NCBI RefSeq assembly: GCF_022965805.1
Contig: NC_133108.1
Span: forward strand, 36,591,361 to 36,655,360
Reading direction: 5' to 3'
Source of the DNA: Primulina eburnea
Lineage: Eukaryota; Streptophyta; Magnoliopsida; Lamiales; Gesneriaceae
DNA length: 64,000 bases
Below the pieces are notes generated by a model, which saw only the letters and a list, made by a program, of their open reading frames with translations, was not told the DNA's origin and made no database searches. The number at the start of each line of letters is the position of its first letter. Within the stretch, counting starts at the first letter, position 1. Made by a program: the position numbers and the translations under genes. Positions 11,327 through 24,900 of the stretch are shown piece by piece.

Positions 11327-12370
11327 GTTGGGATCGTAAAAAAAGGAGGTGAATGAACTATTTTAAAAATTCTTGAAAACTCGAGCTGAAATTAACATTT
11401 ATTAGTTGTTAATATCTTTTCTTAAAGGATTAGACATTGTTGGACCATTGAAAAGTGTTTTAAAGTGCGGAAACAATCCGGTTAGACTAGTGATATAATA
11501 ATATATTCAATGTATACCGTCTTTTAACAATGTGGCTATAGAAATAAATCAAAGTAGAAATAAATATAAAGCTCCAAGTAAATAACACAAGGTTTTATGG
11601 ATGTTTGGAGATTAACGACTCCTACATAGCCTCTTCTTCTACTTAAGAAGAAAATCTCTTTGATTAGGACTATCGCTGCCTAAATCAAAACTCTTAAGAA
11701 AAAAATTAAACAACAATGAAACTTTGGTTATCTGTGGAACCCTTGGTTCAGACAGATACAACACAACTCTTCAACAAATAGTTTTGAACAACTAGATTTG
11801 TAGAAGTAACACAAAATGATCAGTGATGATCTGATATGGAATATAATCGTGTGCTAGTGAGCAACTTGATATTGAAAGAATAAAAGTGCAAGAAATCTTG
11901 TATATATCAGATGGTAAAAGCTTCAGTCCTGTATATTCTTAAATCTTGAATATGCATATTTATACTTGAAAATCTCCGAACGGTCGAGAAATTTCAACGA
12001 TCGTATATACTAACATCTGACTGGATGAAATTGTCAACTTCTCGTCATAGTACACTACATTTAACACTCATTTAATGCTTATTGCTTTTATGGCTTGGAT
12101 TCGGAAAATTTTATTGACTTCTGACATTTTATGAAGTATTCATGTCAATCAAGAGTTAGTATGATACGTCCATAATTTTTCAGTCGTACTCTATCTGATA
12201 GATTTGACCGGCTAGAGTATGTGGTCAGGTTGGAGTGCGGCTTGAACTTGTTCACAACATCTTTATATGAATAAGAAAAAGTGTAATCTGGCTTGATTTC
12301 ACAACGTTTAGCTAGAAACCTGTTAATATATGAAAATAACAGCTAGCCCCTGAAACAATGTGAAACAGTT
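11327..12370. repeat. probable degenerate retroelement LTR, unclassified
   Basis: The segment has the texture of a Copia-type LTR: it starts TGTTGGGATCG and has a middle part reading like a polyadenylation and transcript-end region. I cannot find a matching partner LTR or target duplication, so the limits are approximate. No reading frame is present. Confidence 0.3.
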
Positions 12371-12401
12371 TGTTATCACTAGAACTTATGCTATTTTTAT
12401 A

Positions 12402-12644
12402 AACGTTTGAATATATAAGGTTGTAAATTAGATATCGGTATATTCAATTAGAGTTTAGTATCAGTATCATTTTGTAAGTTTATTTAATAATTTGAAATCT
12501 ATGTGTTTATTCGCTTTATATTATACAAACAATATAGCTTGATTAACATCCATATATGGATTAACTATGCAAGTCGTGGAGTGTTACACCACATGTTTAT
12601 TTAAACATTAAATCGACGGATCTAATAAATTTTGAGACGAGGTC
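12402..12644 (+). repeat. dispersed repeat, copy 2 (target of LTR A)
   Basis: It resembles 8701-8945. The level-1 LTR A begins at 12645, directly after the AGGTC that ends the shared part, so the level-1 element landed in this repeat. Confidence 0.55.
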
Positions 12645-14356
12645 TGTGACGCCCCGAAAATTTGAGGTCCACGTGAACCACATCCATGCAAGTTGTTAAA
12701 CTCCTTATGTATTGTATTAAATGGTTTTAATGCATGTCTATTTCATTAATTTTGGTTTTAATTCATGATTTATGAATTTGCATTATTTTTAAATTATAAT
12801 ATATTTAGTTGATTCACGGTAAAACGTTTTCCTTGAGTTTTATGTTTCAGGCGATTATTCGAGGCGGGATCGAGGAAATGAGACCGGCGACGATTTAGGT
12901 GATTTTAAAATGAGGTGTTTTATTTCAAATCAAGAAAATGACATTTAAACGATTTATTAAGTTTTAGCATTTTTAAAGCCTAATTTAATTTATTAGGCGA
13001 TTTCAAGATTTTAAACTTTTCAAAAATACTAATTTGATTAGTTGGGGATTTTAAATATTGAAAATTTGACACTTGTGCATTTTATTCTAAATTAAGGGTG
13101 CTACTTAATTAGTGGGGGATTAGTATTTTATTTAGTATGTTAATTAGTTATTAGTATTTTCATTAACCTAATTAACTCCCCTAATTATCTCTCTAATCAA
13201 TACACAAACCCCCTACACGTTCTACACCCCCCCCCCCCCACACACACAATCAACACTCACACACACATTTTGCATTCTCATTTTCTTGAGAAAGAAACCT
13301 AGGGTTCTAAGAGACACAGCAGCCGCCCCCTCCTCTCTATTTTCTCCAGCAATTTTCAGTGATTTTATTTCAAGAAATTAGTGTCACGTTCGTCCCGGAT
13401 CAATCCTCGCACTTGTTCCGCTTCGGTATCGTCGTTACGGTATTTTTAAATATCAAAAGACACGTATATTCTGTTCTTTCTGCATCGATCTTGTCATATT
13501 ATGTGTTGTGTTATTTTTATGCGTAAAAATTCATGTGTGACGTTTGTCGTTTGAGCAGAAAATGGTTTGGATCAGTTTTGAAATAATTTTTAGATCTGAA
13601 AACTCGTTTTTACTGTCTTTTTAAATACTGCGACTTTTTGGTCGTGATTCTGAGAAAACTTTCAGTACGAAAATTGTAGAACTTTTTGATACATTCGATT
13701 TGACAGTAAAATAGAAATATTTGGATAAATATTGAGTGATTTATGACGTTTTTCGTGGGACTGCTCAAACTACGTTTTCAGAAAATTATGTATTGATGTG
13801 TTCTTGAGATTTTATTGTTGCAGGCTTCGTTGGAGATCGACGGGTGATCGTTGCTGCGTCTAGGTATGGTTAGTATGATGTTGGGTTGGTATTTTGTATG
13901 CTGGTTAGTGTCGATAGGCACTTGAATTCATTAGAAGTCGTAAGAAACGGTTTTGGTGTCAATTGCCACGTTTTCGAATTGTATGTGTCGTAGGGTGAAC
14001 GTCGGTGCTTTGGGTGTTTGTACGCATTTGGTTTGATGTTACGACATGCTAGTATGGGTCTCGGGGTGTCGGTTCATGATCTGTACAATCGAGCCTAGAA
14101 TGATAAGCATTGCATGTATTGAATTTTCGTGGGTTTGCTTGTCCCGTAGGTACACGGACCCACAGACGGACCCTAGCACGGGGTTCGTGTCCACCTTTCC
14201 TTTCGAGTCTTCTCACCCGAGTCTACACGGACCCCTACACGGAGGTAGGCACGGGGTCCGTGTCTTGCATATTTTGGGGAAAATATTTTAGCATGCTTTG
14301 AGGTTTGATGTCATGGTTTAGTGCAAGGATATCAAGGTCGTGTCATGGGAAATTTT
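12645..14356 (+). mobile_element. level-1 LTR A (3' truncated)
   Basis: It starts TGTGACGCCCCGAAAA and runs parallel to LTR B (16101) and LTR C (36639). It breaks off at about 14356 where LTR B continues for another kilobase. A 19-bp copy of its own sequence (14331-14349 repeated at 14357-14375) marks the break. A C-run (13227-13240) differs in length from the other copies. Short open frames at 14046-14301 lie in the LTR, recur in B and C and are not taken as genes. Confidence 0.85.
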
Positions 14357-14375
14357 ATCAAGGTCGTGTCATGGG

Positions 14376-16100
14376 TTAAATAAGTAATTTTTCAAGGCTA
14401 TGGAAATTGATTTTGGGCTTAATAAGCTTAAATTTATTGAACTTTATGATACATAAAACCTATAAAATGGAATTAGGAATGCCAAGAGCTATTGGTAATG
14501 GAGGAATTTTCGAAATTTAGGACAAATTGAATAATGTTTGAGGAAATTAAGAACTAATATTTGCAATTTTAATAAATTTGCGGACTAGTCTAGCTGTAAG
14601 TTATAATTGAATAGTTTAAGTGATAGGAATTTTCGATGATTTGAGCTCGAAGGGATCATTAGAACCTTGAAGTATCTGGATTATAATATTATAAGAAATG
14701 GTAATCAAGGGAATGGTAGGATAAATCGACATCGGGCTCGAAAATTTAAGCGTTAGTAATTAATGTTGTGGAAAATTAAGAATTCAGGGTGATAACGATT
14801 TGAGGTAAAGTTGATCGGTTAGCTAAGTTATAAGAATAAACATTGAGTTCGCAAATTTTTGGGAACTTAAGTTTGATGTGTCATAAGTTTTATTCATGAT
14901 CTTAACAGTTAAGATTCTACGTTGGGGGAATTTAATTTTTCTAGGAAGTTGGGTATGACTGATGGTTAGGTTATTCGATAGATGCATGTAAGAATTGAGG
15001 TAGACACCTTGTCTTGAGGAATTTTGAAAGCCATTATTAACTTGGGACTAAGCGGATATATGTATTGGAGTTATACTATCTAATACTGCTTGTGTTGTGT
15101 AAGCTTGAATTTTAAGTTTATGAGATAGTTGTTCATACGGAATTTTTGGGTGAAATAAAAACAAAAGGGAATTAGTGGTGTTCAACATAAGTTATCAATG
15201 AATGAATATTAAGAATTTTATTGAGTAATAAATCTAAAAGTTTGATATGGGGATTCTAGAATTGTATGGGTTATAAGTAGAGTTGATTTATTAGAGTTAG
15301 TCAATCATTAACAAAGGAAACTTATTAAGTTTATACGCTAGAATTAATTGACTATTGAGGATACATCTAAGTGGGACATTCGTTCAAATGAGGAAGGTCC
15401 AAGTGTCTTAGGCCTCAACTATATTGTAATCGTGAAGAAAATATTTTAAGCATGTGATTGATGCTAGAAAGGTTTTATTATTTAAGTAGAAGATCAGCAT
15501 TGTGTATGTTGAGTTTTATGGATTTTTGTTACTCGAAATTAAAGGTTGACAACAATTTTATATTTTGGGACGTACTTGAAAATATCTAAGTTACGTAAGT
15601 TTGTTGTCGTAAGGAAAGATCCGATTCAAGGATTGTGGGCCTATATTATTATGGGGTTAAGATAAGGTTTAACTTTTAAGTGTATTGCCGAGGATAGAAG
15701 TTGATCAGTAACCTTTGGTGCTAAGAGTTCTTAAGTTGAACTGCATAAATGCTAATGTAATAGGTCGTTGACATTACAGGTATATTATAAAAAAGGTAAG
15801 ATACGAAAAGTTTGAACTTCCATTTCTAATATTTGGAACAGCGAGAAAAGTCAGAATTCGAGGTCGTAGTAAAGTAAACTAAGTTACCATAAGTCGTTTT
15901 AAGTTGTGATTTGCACACGAGGTTTTTGGTAGGCAATTTAATTAGGATTGAAGAGACATAAGGACAACATAAGACTTAATTTATCAGAGTAGCGCAGCGG
16001 TAACATGGATTGTTGGGATACTAGAATTAAGAATCTAAACTTTTGGATAATCGAGGATTAGCGAATTTCGAGGACGAAATTCAATGTAAGGGGGATAGAT
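14376..16100 (+). mobile_element. level-1 internal region, 3' part
   Basis: It is collinear with 34920-36638. No gag or pol frame is present. It ends with TTTCGAGGACGAAATTC, which resembles the tail of Ty3/gypsy internal regions, and a polypurine tract AAGGGGGA at 16088-16095 directly before LTR B. This marks a plus-strand non-autonomous LTR retrotransposon. Confidence 0.8.
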
Positions 16101-18798
16101 TGTGACGCCTCGAAAATTTGAGGTCCACGTGAACCACATCCATGCAAGTTGTTAAACTCTTTATGTATTGTATTAAATGGTTTTAATGCATGTTTGTTTC
16201 ATTAATTTTGGTTTTAATTCATTATTTATGAATTTGCATTATTTTTAAATTATAATATATTTAGTTGATTCACGTTAAAACGTTTTCCTTGAGTTTTATG
16301 TTTCAGGCGATTATTCGAGGCGGGATCGAGGAAATGAGACCGGCGACGATTTAGGTGATTTTAAAATGGGGTGTTTTATTTCAAATCAAGAAAATGACAT
16401 TTAAACGATTTATTAAGTTTTAGCATTTTTAAAACCTAATTTAATTTATTAGGCGATTTCAAGATTTTAAACTTTTCAAAAATACTAATTTGATTAGTTG
16501 GGGATTTTAAATATTGAAAATTTGACACTTGTGCATTTTATTCTAAATTAAGGGTGCTACTTAATTAGTGGGGGATTAGTATTTTAGTTAGCATGTTAAT
16601 TAGTTATTAGTATTTTCATTAACCTAATTAACTCCCCTAATTATCTCTCTAATCAATACACAAACCCCCCTACACGTTATACACCCCACACACACACAAT
16701 CAACACTCACACACACATTTTGCATTCTCATTTTCTTGAGAAAGAAACCTAGGGTTCTAAGAGACACAGCAGCCGCCCCCTCCCTCTCTATTTTCTCCAG
16801 CAATTTTCAGTGATTTTATTGCAAGAAATTAGTGTCACGTTCGTCTCGGATCAATCCTCGCACTTGTTCCGCTTCGGTATCGTCGTTACGGTATTTTTAA
16901 ATATCAAAAGGCACGTATATTCTGTTCTTTCTGCATCGATCTTGTCATATTATGTGTTGTGTTATTTTTATGCGTAAAAATTCATGTGTGACGTTTGTCG
17001 TTTGAGCAGAAAATGGTTTGGATCAGTTTTGAAATAATTTTTAGATCTGAAAACTCGTTTTTACTGTCTTTTTAAATACTGCGACTTTTTAGTCGTGATT
17101 CTGAGAAAACTTTCAGTACGAAAATTGTAGAACTTTTCGATACATTCGATTTGACAGTAAAATCGAAATATTTGGATAAATATTGAGTAAGTTATGACGT
17201 TTTTCGTGGGACTGCTCAAACTACGTTTTCAGAAAATTATGTATTGATGTGTTCTTGAGATTTTATTGTTGCAGGCTTCGTTGGGGATCGACGGGTGATC
17301 GTTGCTGCGTCTAGGTATGGTTAGTATGATGTTGGGTTGGTATTTTGTATGCTGGTTAGTGTCGATAGGCACTTGAATTCATTAGAAGTCGTAAGAAACG
17401 ATTTTGGTGTCAATTGCCACGTTTTCGAATTGTATGTGTCGTAGGGTGAACGTCGGTGCTTTGGGTGTTTGTACGCATTTGGTTTGATGTTACGACATGA
17501 TAGGATGGGTCTCGGGGTGTCGGTTCATGATCTGTACAATCGAGCCTAGAATGATAAGCATTGCATGTATTGAATTTTCGTGGGTTTGCTTGTCCCGTAG
17601 GTACACGGACCCACAGACGGACCCTAGCATGGGGTTCGTGTCCACCTTTTCTTTCGAGTCTTCTCACCCGAGTCTACACGGACCCCTACACGGAGGTAGG
17701 CACGAGGTCCGTGTCTTGCATATTTTGGGGAAAATATTTTAGCATGCTTTGAGGTTTGATGTCATGGTTTAGTGCAAGGATTATCAAGGTCGTGTCATGG
17801 GAAATTTTAGAATGTCCTAAGTAGTGGTCGAACCCGAGAGTAAGTATGATTTCTACGTTAAGTTATGCACGTTAAGTATGCAAATTCATGTTAGTATGTG
17901 CAGCAACGGCCCCAGTCGAAGTCCAACGAATACCTCAACGCCAAGTAAGTATGTCGACGTGCAAAAGAAAATATTTTAAGTTTTTGAGGTATGCTAATTG
18001 TCTCGTGACCAAATTATGAATGGGTTTGGAAGTCGGTGAACGTGGCCGAGGACCTCTCCACCCCGTTAAATTATGAACGGGTTAGATCGTGGTTGGAAAG
18101 CGTTAAATTATGAATGAGGACCAACCAGCCCGTTAAATTATGAACGGGGATCTCATGTATGTGGCAGTGGATACGTCCGTGTCAGCCCAGTACTGTGGTT
18201 TGTCTGATCAGGCGTTTATTATGTATGGGTCACTTGCTTTGAAACATCCTCTACGCAAAATGATGAAGCCATGTATGTTTAAGTATGTTCAAGTATGCAA
18301 GAATGTTTAAGAAAAGTTTCTGGCACGTCAAAGTAAGTATGTACGTACGTTCAAGTTTTATCTTGCAAGTTCAAGTTTAAAGTATGTATATCTTATTTTA
18401 AAGTTGCATGTGATTTTATTACGTAGTACTCGTTATTTCCAGTTTATATGTGTTGAGTCTTTAGACTCACTAGACTTGATCGATGCAGGTGAGTATGTTG
18501 ATGAGGAGACAGGAGGTGGCGACCAAGGGGCAGGCTTGGACTGAGCGGGAGGCTAACCCGAGGACCGCAAAGTTTATGTTTTTACGCAAATGTTAATTTT
18601 ACTCTGATTTCTTGTTTCGAGGGAAATACTTTGAGCACACCTTTCGTGAGAAAACTTTATTTAAGCTATTTTGAGCAACCATATCTTATGGGGGACTTGG
18701 TTGAGTTATTTTATGGCAGACATTGAAAGCATTTTTACATTCAAGAAAATTTTTAATTTTTCCGCAAATTTTGAGTACGAAAAGTACGGTACGTTACA
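16101..18798 (+). mobile_element. level-1 LTR B (complete, 2698 bp)
   Basis: It starts TGTGACGCCTCGAAAA and ends GGTACGTTACA. It is preceded by a polypurine tract and followed by a primer-binding site, so it acts as 3' LTR for the left copy and 5' LTR for the right copy. It holds an inverted motif cluster at about 17600-17720 built on CACGGACC and its complement. No coding capacity. Confidence 0.9.
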
Positions 18799-18800
18799 AT

Positions 18801-18812
18801 TGGTATCAGAGC
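18801..18812 (+). other. primer-binding site (initiator Met-tRNA)
   Basis: TGGTATCAGAGC lies two bases after LTR B. It is complementary to the 3' end of initiator Met-tRNA, the primer for minus-strand DNA synthesis in many plant LTR elements. Confidence 0.85.
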
Positions 18813-19694
18813 GGTGTTCTTGTAAAGGGTTATGCCTACTGTCAGTTGCAAGAAGCTCAAGAAGTCACACCTCAAGTCTGTAAGTTTTAATGTTTTAAAG
18901 TCTTTTAAGTATTAAGCATCAAGTCATGATTTCAGCATGTGCATGTTTTAATTCTATCACCTGTATGTTTACATGACATATATTTTAGAATATAGGTTTG
19001 CCTGTCGTTATGATTTGAGATTAGATCTTTAAAATTTTTATGCATATTACGACATGAAACGAGAAATTATTCAACTTTCTTGCAGCTGGTGTGGTGGAAT
19101 TGGACATGAGTAAGAATTTTGCTTTTGGACATTAGGAAAAGTTGGAAATGATTTGTCTATATTAATTTTTGGTTAGTTGTACTGATGTTATACTTGTGGG
19201 TCATAAGTTAAACTTGACAATTACGAACGCTTTTGAGACTTGTAGATTTTCTAAGAAATTATTGATGGTTCGTGGTTGCTAGCTGAGTTTCTTTTTGAGA
19301 ACTCCATGTAAGGATTAATGATTCGGGACTACGACGATCTTTGGAAGTATACAAAGCGTAGAATTTATTTAGGATGCATGCTCCCCCTAGTTGGATTTAA
19401 GGATTGAATTGCACGAATTGAGAACTTTAAGGCATAATTGTAATAACCAATAATTTGATGACCTAAGTGCAAAAATAAAATTCTAAGGGACTATTTTCGA
19501 ATTTACCGAAGTTTGGGATTAAATTCTGAGTTTTGAGAATTTTAAGGTTTAATGAGGCTAAAATAAAAAATTTTATTGAGGACCGGAAATGCAAATTTCG
19601 TGTGGTTGTAGGGCCAAAATGGTAATTTTCAAGAACTCTAAGGGCCAAATTTCGAAATTTTTGATGATTAAATTCGAGCTTGGAGGAATACTTG
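18813..19694 (+). mobile_element. level-1 internal region, 5' part
   Basis: Non-coding leader of the right-hand level-1 copy, interrupted after 19694 by the level-2 element. The target duplication ACTTG is 19690-19694. The internal region resumes at 34920. Confidence 0.8.
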
Positions 19695-21182
19695 TGTGGG
19701 GACCCGGACGCTAATCAAGTTCTTAATCATAATTGGGACTAATTAATCAATTATAAAACAGGGTCTAATTTTTTTTTTCTTTTTAAAATGTACATGCGGA
19801 AGGTAATGGAATCTAAATAATATACATATCAGTATAAAATACAATACAAGTCTTGTACTGTATGCATTCAAAATAAACTAAGGTTTAACAACTAATGTCC
19901 AGTGTCCAACCCTATCTCTAATCCAAGTCCGGAGCCTCCACTCTAATCACGATCTTTCCTCATCTCCTGGACCATGATCCTGTCCCACCTGTTGTCATGT
20001 ACACATACAGACAAGACAACAGCCGGATAACTCCGGTGAGAATAAATCGCAGTATAAATCAACGAAACATGTACTCAGGTAGCAGTAATATGTATTAAAA
20101 TCTGAAACATAACCAATCATAAAGCTGTCAAACATCGACGTGATTCCACGTCTCAGACTAGACTCAATCCTAGTCTAGGGATCCCGGTTTCCAAATGTGG
20201 TGTTCCTATATCGAATTCCGTAATAGAAGGAACTCTGTTCCTATTACTCGATATAACCAAATATGGTGTTCCTATATTGTAGTGACCCGTTCCAGAATCA
20301 CCTACTAATCAAGATTTAAGCATGCAATTAACTTAATTAATTACAATCAGAGATAATGGCGGAAAAGGTCAACAAACGATAGTTATACAACCCAATCGAA
20401 GTCCAGGATAATTCAAACAACAATAAATGGTACAACTATCTCGAAACAAAGCAGTACTGATAACTAAATCAAATGGCTACTCAACGTCCTCCTCCTCCTC
20501 CTGAGCCATCCAACCTGAGACCTGCCCCGTGGAAGTGGGGTGTCCAAGATAAAGAAAAACGAGGACGTGAGCGATAAGAACGCCCAGCACAAAAGCATGA
20601 GTATACAAGCCTATATGAAATGCACATGCTATGATATGATACCAGGGTAGTCAAGAAACAGGAGTCACAAAAAATCTCAATATGCTCAGTCTAGAGGCGC
20701 CAAGTGGATAGTGCCGTGCGGTACTCCTCTGGGTCACTGCATCCACTACAAGATCAGACGTGGACCTAAAATGTCCCGGATCACCGAAGCCCTCCGGACC
20801 CGTCGGCCACTGTGTACTCTCGGTGTCCATGCGTCCACAAGACAGGGCTGAGCGGCCCCACAAGATATAGCTTATCTCGAAAGAGATACAGCTCAACAAT
20901 AAAGGCTATCTCGAAAGAGATACGGCTCAAGATGAAATGCAACATGCAGCATAAAGCGTGACATAATAGCATGCATCATATGACATATATCAATGCAGCA
21001 AATAATCATGCAACACATATAATAATGTATACTCGACCAGGATATCTCGGATAGTACTTTCGTACCTCTAGTAAAGCAATCCTAGTCCACAGGAAGTCCT
21101 ATCAATCGGGTCTAGTCCGTCGTCAGCCCTCTGAAGACGATACTGAGCTCCCTGACTGCCCTTCTCGGACCGTCGGCTATGC

Positions 21183-21376
21183 CCGGCTGCTCTGTCTGGG
21201 CTGCTCTTCCCTTTCTGGGCGGCTCTTCCCTTCCAGGGCTGCTCTTCCCTTTCTGGGCTGCTCTTCCCTTCCTGGCTGCTCTTCCCTTCCCGGGCTGATC
21301 TTCCCTTCCCGGGCTGCTCTTCTCTTTCTGGGCTGCTCTTCCCTTCCCGACTGCTCTTCCCTTCCAGGGCTGCTCT
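21183..21376. repeat. pyrimidine-rich tandem array in left LTR of level-3 element
   Basis: About nine units of 18-25 bp on the theme GGGCTGCTCTTCCCTTCC, with TTTCTGG variants. The matching array in the right LTR (27330-27672) is longer. Confidence 0.85.
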
Positions 21377-21743
21377 AGAGAGCTAAAACTTGTATTTAAA
21401 CACACAGTACCCCCTCCACAATGAGAAATCCCATGGCCTATTTATAGACCTCAGCTCGGAACTTACCTGCATGAACGTGTCAACCAAATCCCATGCATCC
21501 GGACATCTGTCGCTAGGCAGCATGCACAAAGACACCTCACCTTACATGCTTGAACGTGTCCAACAATTACCATACACTTGACACCTGCCCGGCAGGCGTG
21601 TCAACCAAATACTAAAACTCAATCGACACCTCGGCTACACCTCGGCTTACTCACACGAACTCTAAAGCCAAATTACACATGATTTACTTAATTAAAGATA
21701 CTTAATCATGTTTATTTAAATAAATAGGATTCGGGCTACTACA

Positions 21744-21754
21744 TTCTCCCCCAC
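21744..21754 (-). other. polypurine tract of level-3 element
   Basis: Minus-strand GTGGGGGAGAA lies directly inside the 3' LTR and would prime plus-strand DNA synthesis. Confidence 0.75.
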
Positions 21755-21904
21755 TTAAAAAGATTTCGTCCTCGAAATCAGGCTAGAAGAAGAACGAAAC
21801 GAAATCACAACATCGATAAACAGCTCAAATACTGTTGAATACAACCGATGTTTGGTTTACAACGGAAAAACATACATACATCCATAGTACAACTACAGTA
21901 CAAC

Positions 21905-24900
21905 TCAAAAGAGCTCTGGATGCTCTGAACGCATACGGCTCTCTAACTCCCAAGTGGCTTCTTCAGTGCCTCTGCGCTGCCACTGAATTAAGACAAGAGG
22001 AATGATCTTATTCCGCAACACCTTGTCTTTGCGATCGAGAATCCGAACTGGTCGTTCCACGTAAGACAAATCCGAATCAAGTTGAACTTCAGAGGGATGT
22101 AAGATGTGAGACTCATCTGCTACATATCGTCTCAACAAAGATACGTGGAATACATCATGAATACTTGATAGGTACGGCGGCAATGCAAGTCTGTAAGCCA
22201 AATCTCCCACGCTTTCCAATATCTCAAAGGGACCAATAAATCTTGGAGATAGCTTACCCTTGAGACCAAATCTCAAAATCCTGCGAAAAGGCGAAACTCG
22301 GAGAAACACTTTCTCACCTGGCTGAAATTGAAGAGGTCGACGCTTGGTGTTCGCATAACTAGCCTGTCGATCCTGAGCAGTCTTAATCCGCTTCTTGATT
22401 ACTGCAAACTTATCAATAGCCTGCTGGACTAACTCTGGTCCCTCAACATGTCGTTCCCCAACTTCGTCCCAGAATAATGGAGTACGACAACGTCGCCCAT
22501 ACAACGCCTCAAATGGTGCCATACCAATACTACGATGATAGCTGTTGTTGTACGCGAACTCAATCAAAGGCAAATGATCCTGCCAAGCGGTTCCGAAATC
22601 CATAACACAAGCTCGCAACATATCCTCAAGTGTACGGATAGTCCTCTCTGACTGACCGTCGGTCTCTGGATGATAAGCCGTACTCAAACTTAGTGAAGTA
22701 CCCAATGCTGACTGGAAACTACCCCAAAATCGTGAGGTAAAACGAGGATCTCTGTCACTAACAATACTGACTGGCACTCCATACAAACGTAAAATCTCTT
22801 GAATATAAAATCGAGCCATACGATCGAAAGTGAAATCACGGTTATATGGCAGAAAATGAGCAGACTTGGTGAGTCGATCCACCACTACCCAAATAGCATT
22901 ATTGTTCCTCGAAGACAATGGCAAGTGAGTAATGAAGTCCATCGCGATATGCTCCCACTTCCATTCAGGAATAGGTAAGTTCAACAATAATCCTCCCGGT
23001 CGACGGTGCTCTGCCTTAACCTGCTGACAAACTAGACACTTGGAGACAAACTGATAAATGCTGCGCTTCATCCCTTTCCACCAAAATCGTGTCCTCAAAT
23101 CTTTATACATCTTGTTGTTTCCCGGATGAACACTCAACTTGCTTCGATGAGCCTGAGACAAGATCTCTTCCCTCAAAGTATCATCCTCTGGTACTACAAC
23201 CCGATGAGACAAACACAGAAGACCATTAGACTGATAATGGAAATTTCTATCTCCACCAACCAACCGATCTAATCTCTGAGTCTTGAGATCAGACATCTGA
23301 GCATCTCGAATCCGAGTGAACAAAGTTGGCTCAGTTAAAATGGTAGCAACACGAATGCTCTCCATACCTTTCCGATGTTTGAATTTAAACCCCAACGAAC
23401 AACAATCCTGGACAGCACTAGACATAGCATTGGTCTGAAGTGCAGAGGCTCTCACCTTGCAACTAAGAGCATCGGCTGTGAGATTCGCAGAACCTGGATG
23501 GTACTTGATCACACAGTCATAATCCTTTAGTAGATCCATCCAACGACGTTGTCTCATGTTCAGCTCAGCCTGAGTGAACAGATACTTAAGACTCTTATGG
23601 TCAGTAAAGATTTCAAACTGAACACCGTACAAATAATGACGCCCGATCTTTAGCACAAACACAATAGCAGCTAATTCTAGATCATGAATAGGGTACTTCT
23701 CCTCGTGAGATTTTAACTGTCTGGAAGCATAAGCGATCACATGACCATTCTGCGTCAACACACACCCTAAACCTTGAAAGGAGGCATCGGTGTAAACACT
23801 GAAACCATCAGATCCTGACGGTAACGCCAAAACAGGTGCAGAAGTCAGAAGTCGACGAAGCTCTCTGAAACTATCTTCGCACTCAGATGACCACTCAAAT
23901 GGAACATCCTTCCGAGTAAGCTGCGTCAATGGTCTAGCTACCTGAGAGAAATTCACGATGAAGCGACGATAATACCCTGCCAGACCTAGAAAACTACGGA
24001 TCTCGGCCACTGTCGTCGGACGTGACCAATTCAGCACTGCCTCAATCTTGCTAGGATCCACAGAAACTCCTTCCTTGGAAATCACATGACCAAGGAATAC
24101 TACACGATTAATCCAGAACTCGCACTTACTCAGTTTAGCATACAATTGCTTCTCGCGAAGAATCTGCAACACAATCCTCAAGTGATGGGTATGCTCTTCC
24201 ACACTGTGAGAATAAATCAAGATATCGTCGATGAAAACCACAACAAACTGATCTAGAAAATCCCGAAAGACTCGGTTCATCAGATCCATGAACACCGCTG
24301 GCGCATTTGTCAATCCGAATGGCATAACTAGAAACTCGTAATGCCCATATCGAGTACGAAATGCAGTCTTGGAAATATCATCATCTCTGACTCTCATCTG
24401 ATGATAACCCGATCGCAAGTCAATCTTGGAGTAAACAGAGGTACCCTGAAGCTGATCGAACAAGTCATCAATACGAGGTAATGGATACTTGTTTTTTATT
24501 GTCACACGATTCAGCTGGCGATAATCAATACACAATCGCATCGATCCATCCTTTTTCTTGACAAACAAGACTGGAGCTCCCCAAGGTGAAACACTCGGGC
24601 GAATATAACCTTTATCAAGAAGATCCTGCAATTGCTGCTTCAATTCCCTCATCTCTGACGGAGCCAGACGATAGGGGGCACGAGAAATCGGTGTAGTCCC
24701 TGGCATTAATTCGATGCCAAATTCCACATCTCTAATCGGAGGAAAACCAGGAATCTCATTGGGGAAAACATCAGGAAACTCACAAACCACTGGAATATCA
24801 TCTGTATCAACACTACTTGTGGATGAATCAATCGCATAGATGAGGTAGCCTTCCCCGCCCGACTCTAAAGCACGACAGGCTTTCAGAGCAGATACCACTG

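Noticed and set aside
14046..14301. Conserved small frames in the level-1 LTR (also 17497-17752 and 38034-38289)
   Set aside because: They recur only because the LTR recurs; two overlapping frames are equally conserved and there is no protein-like character.
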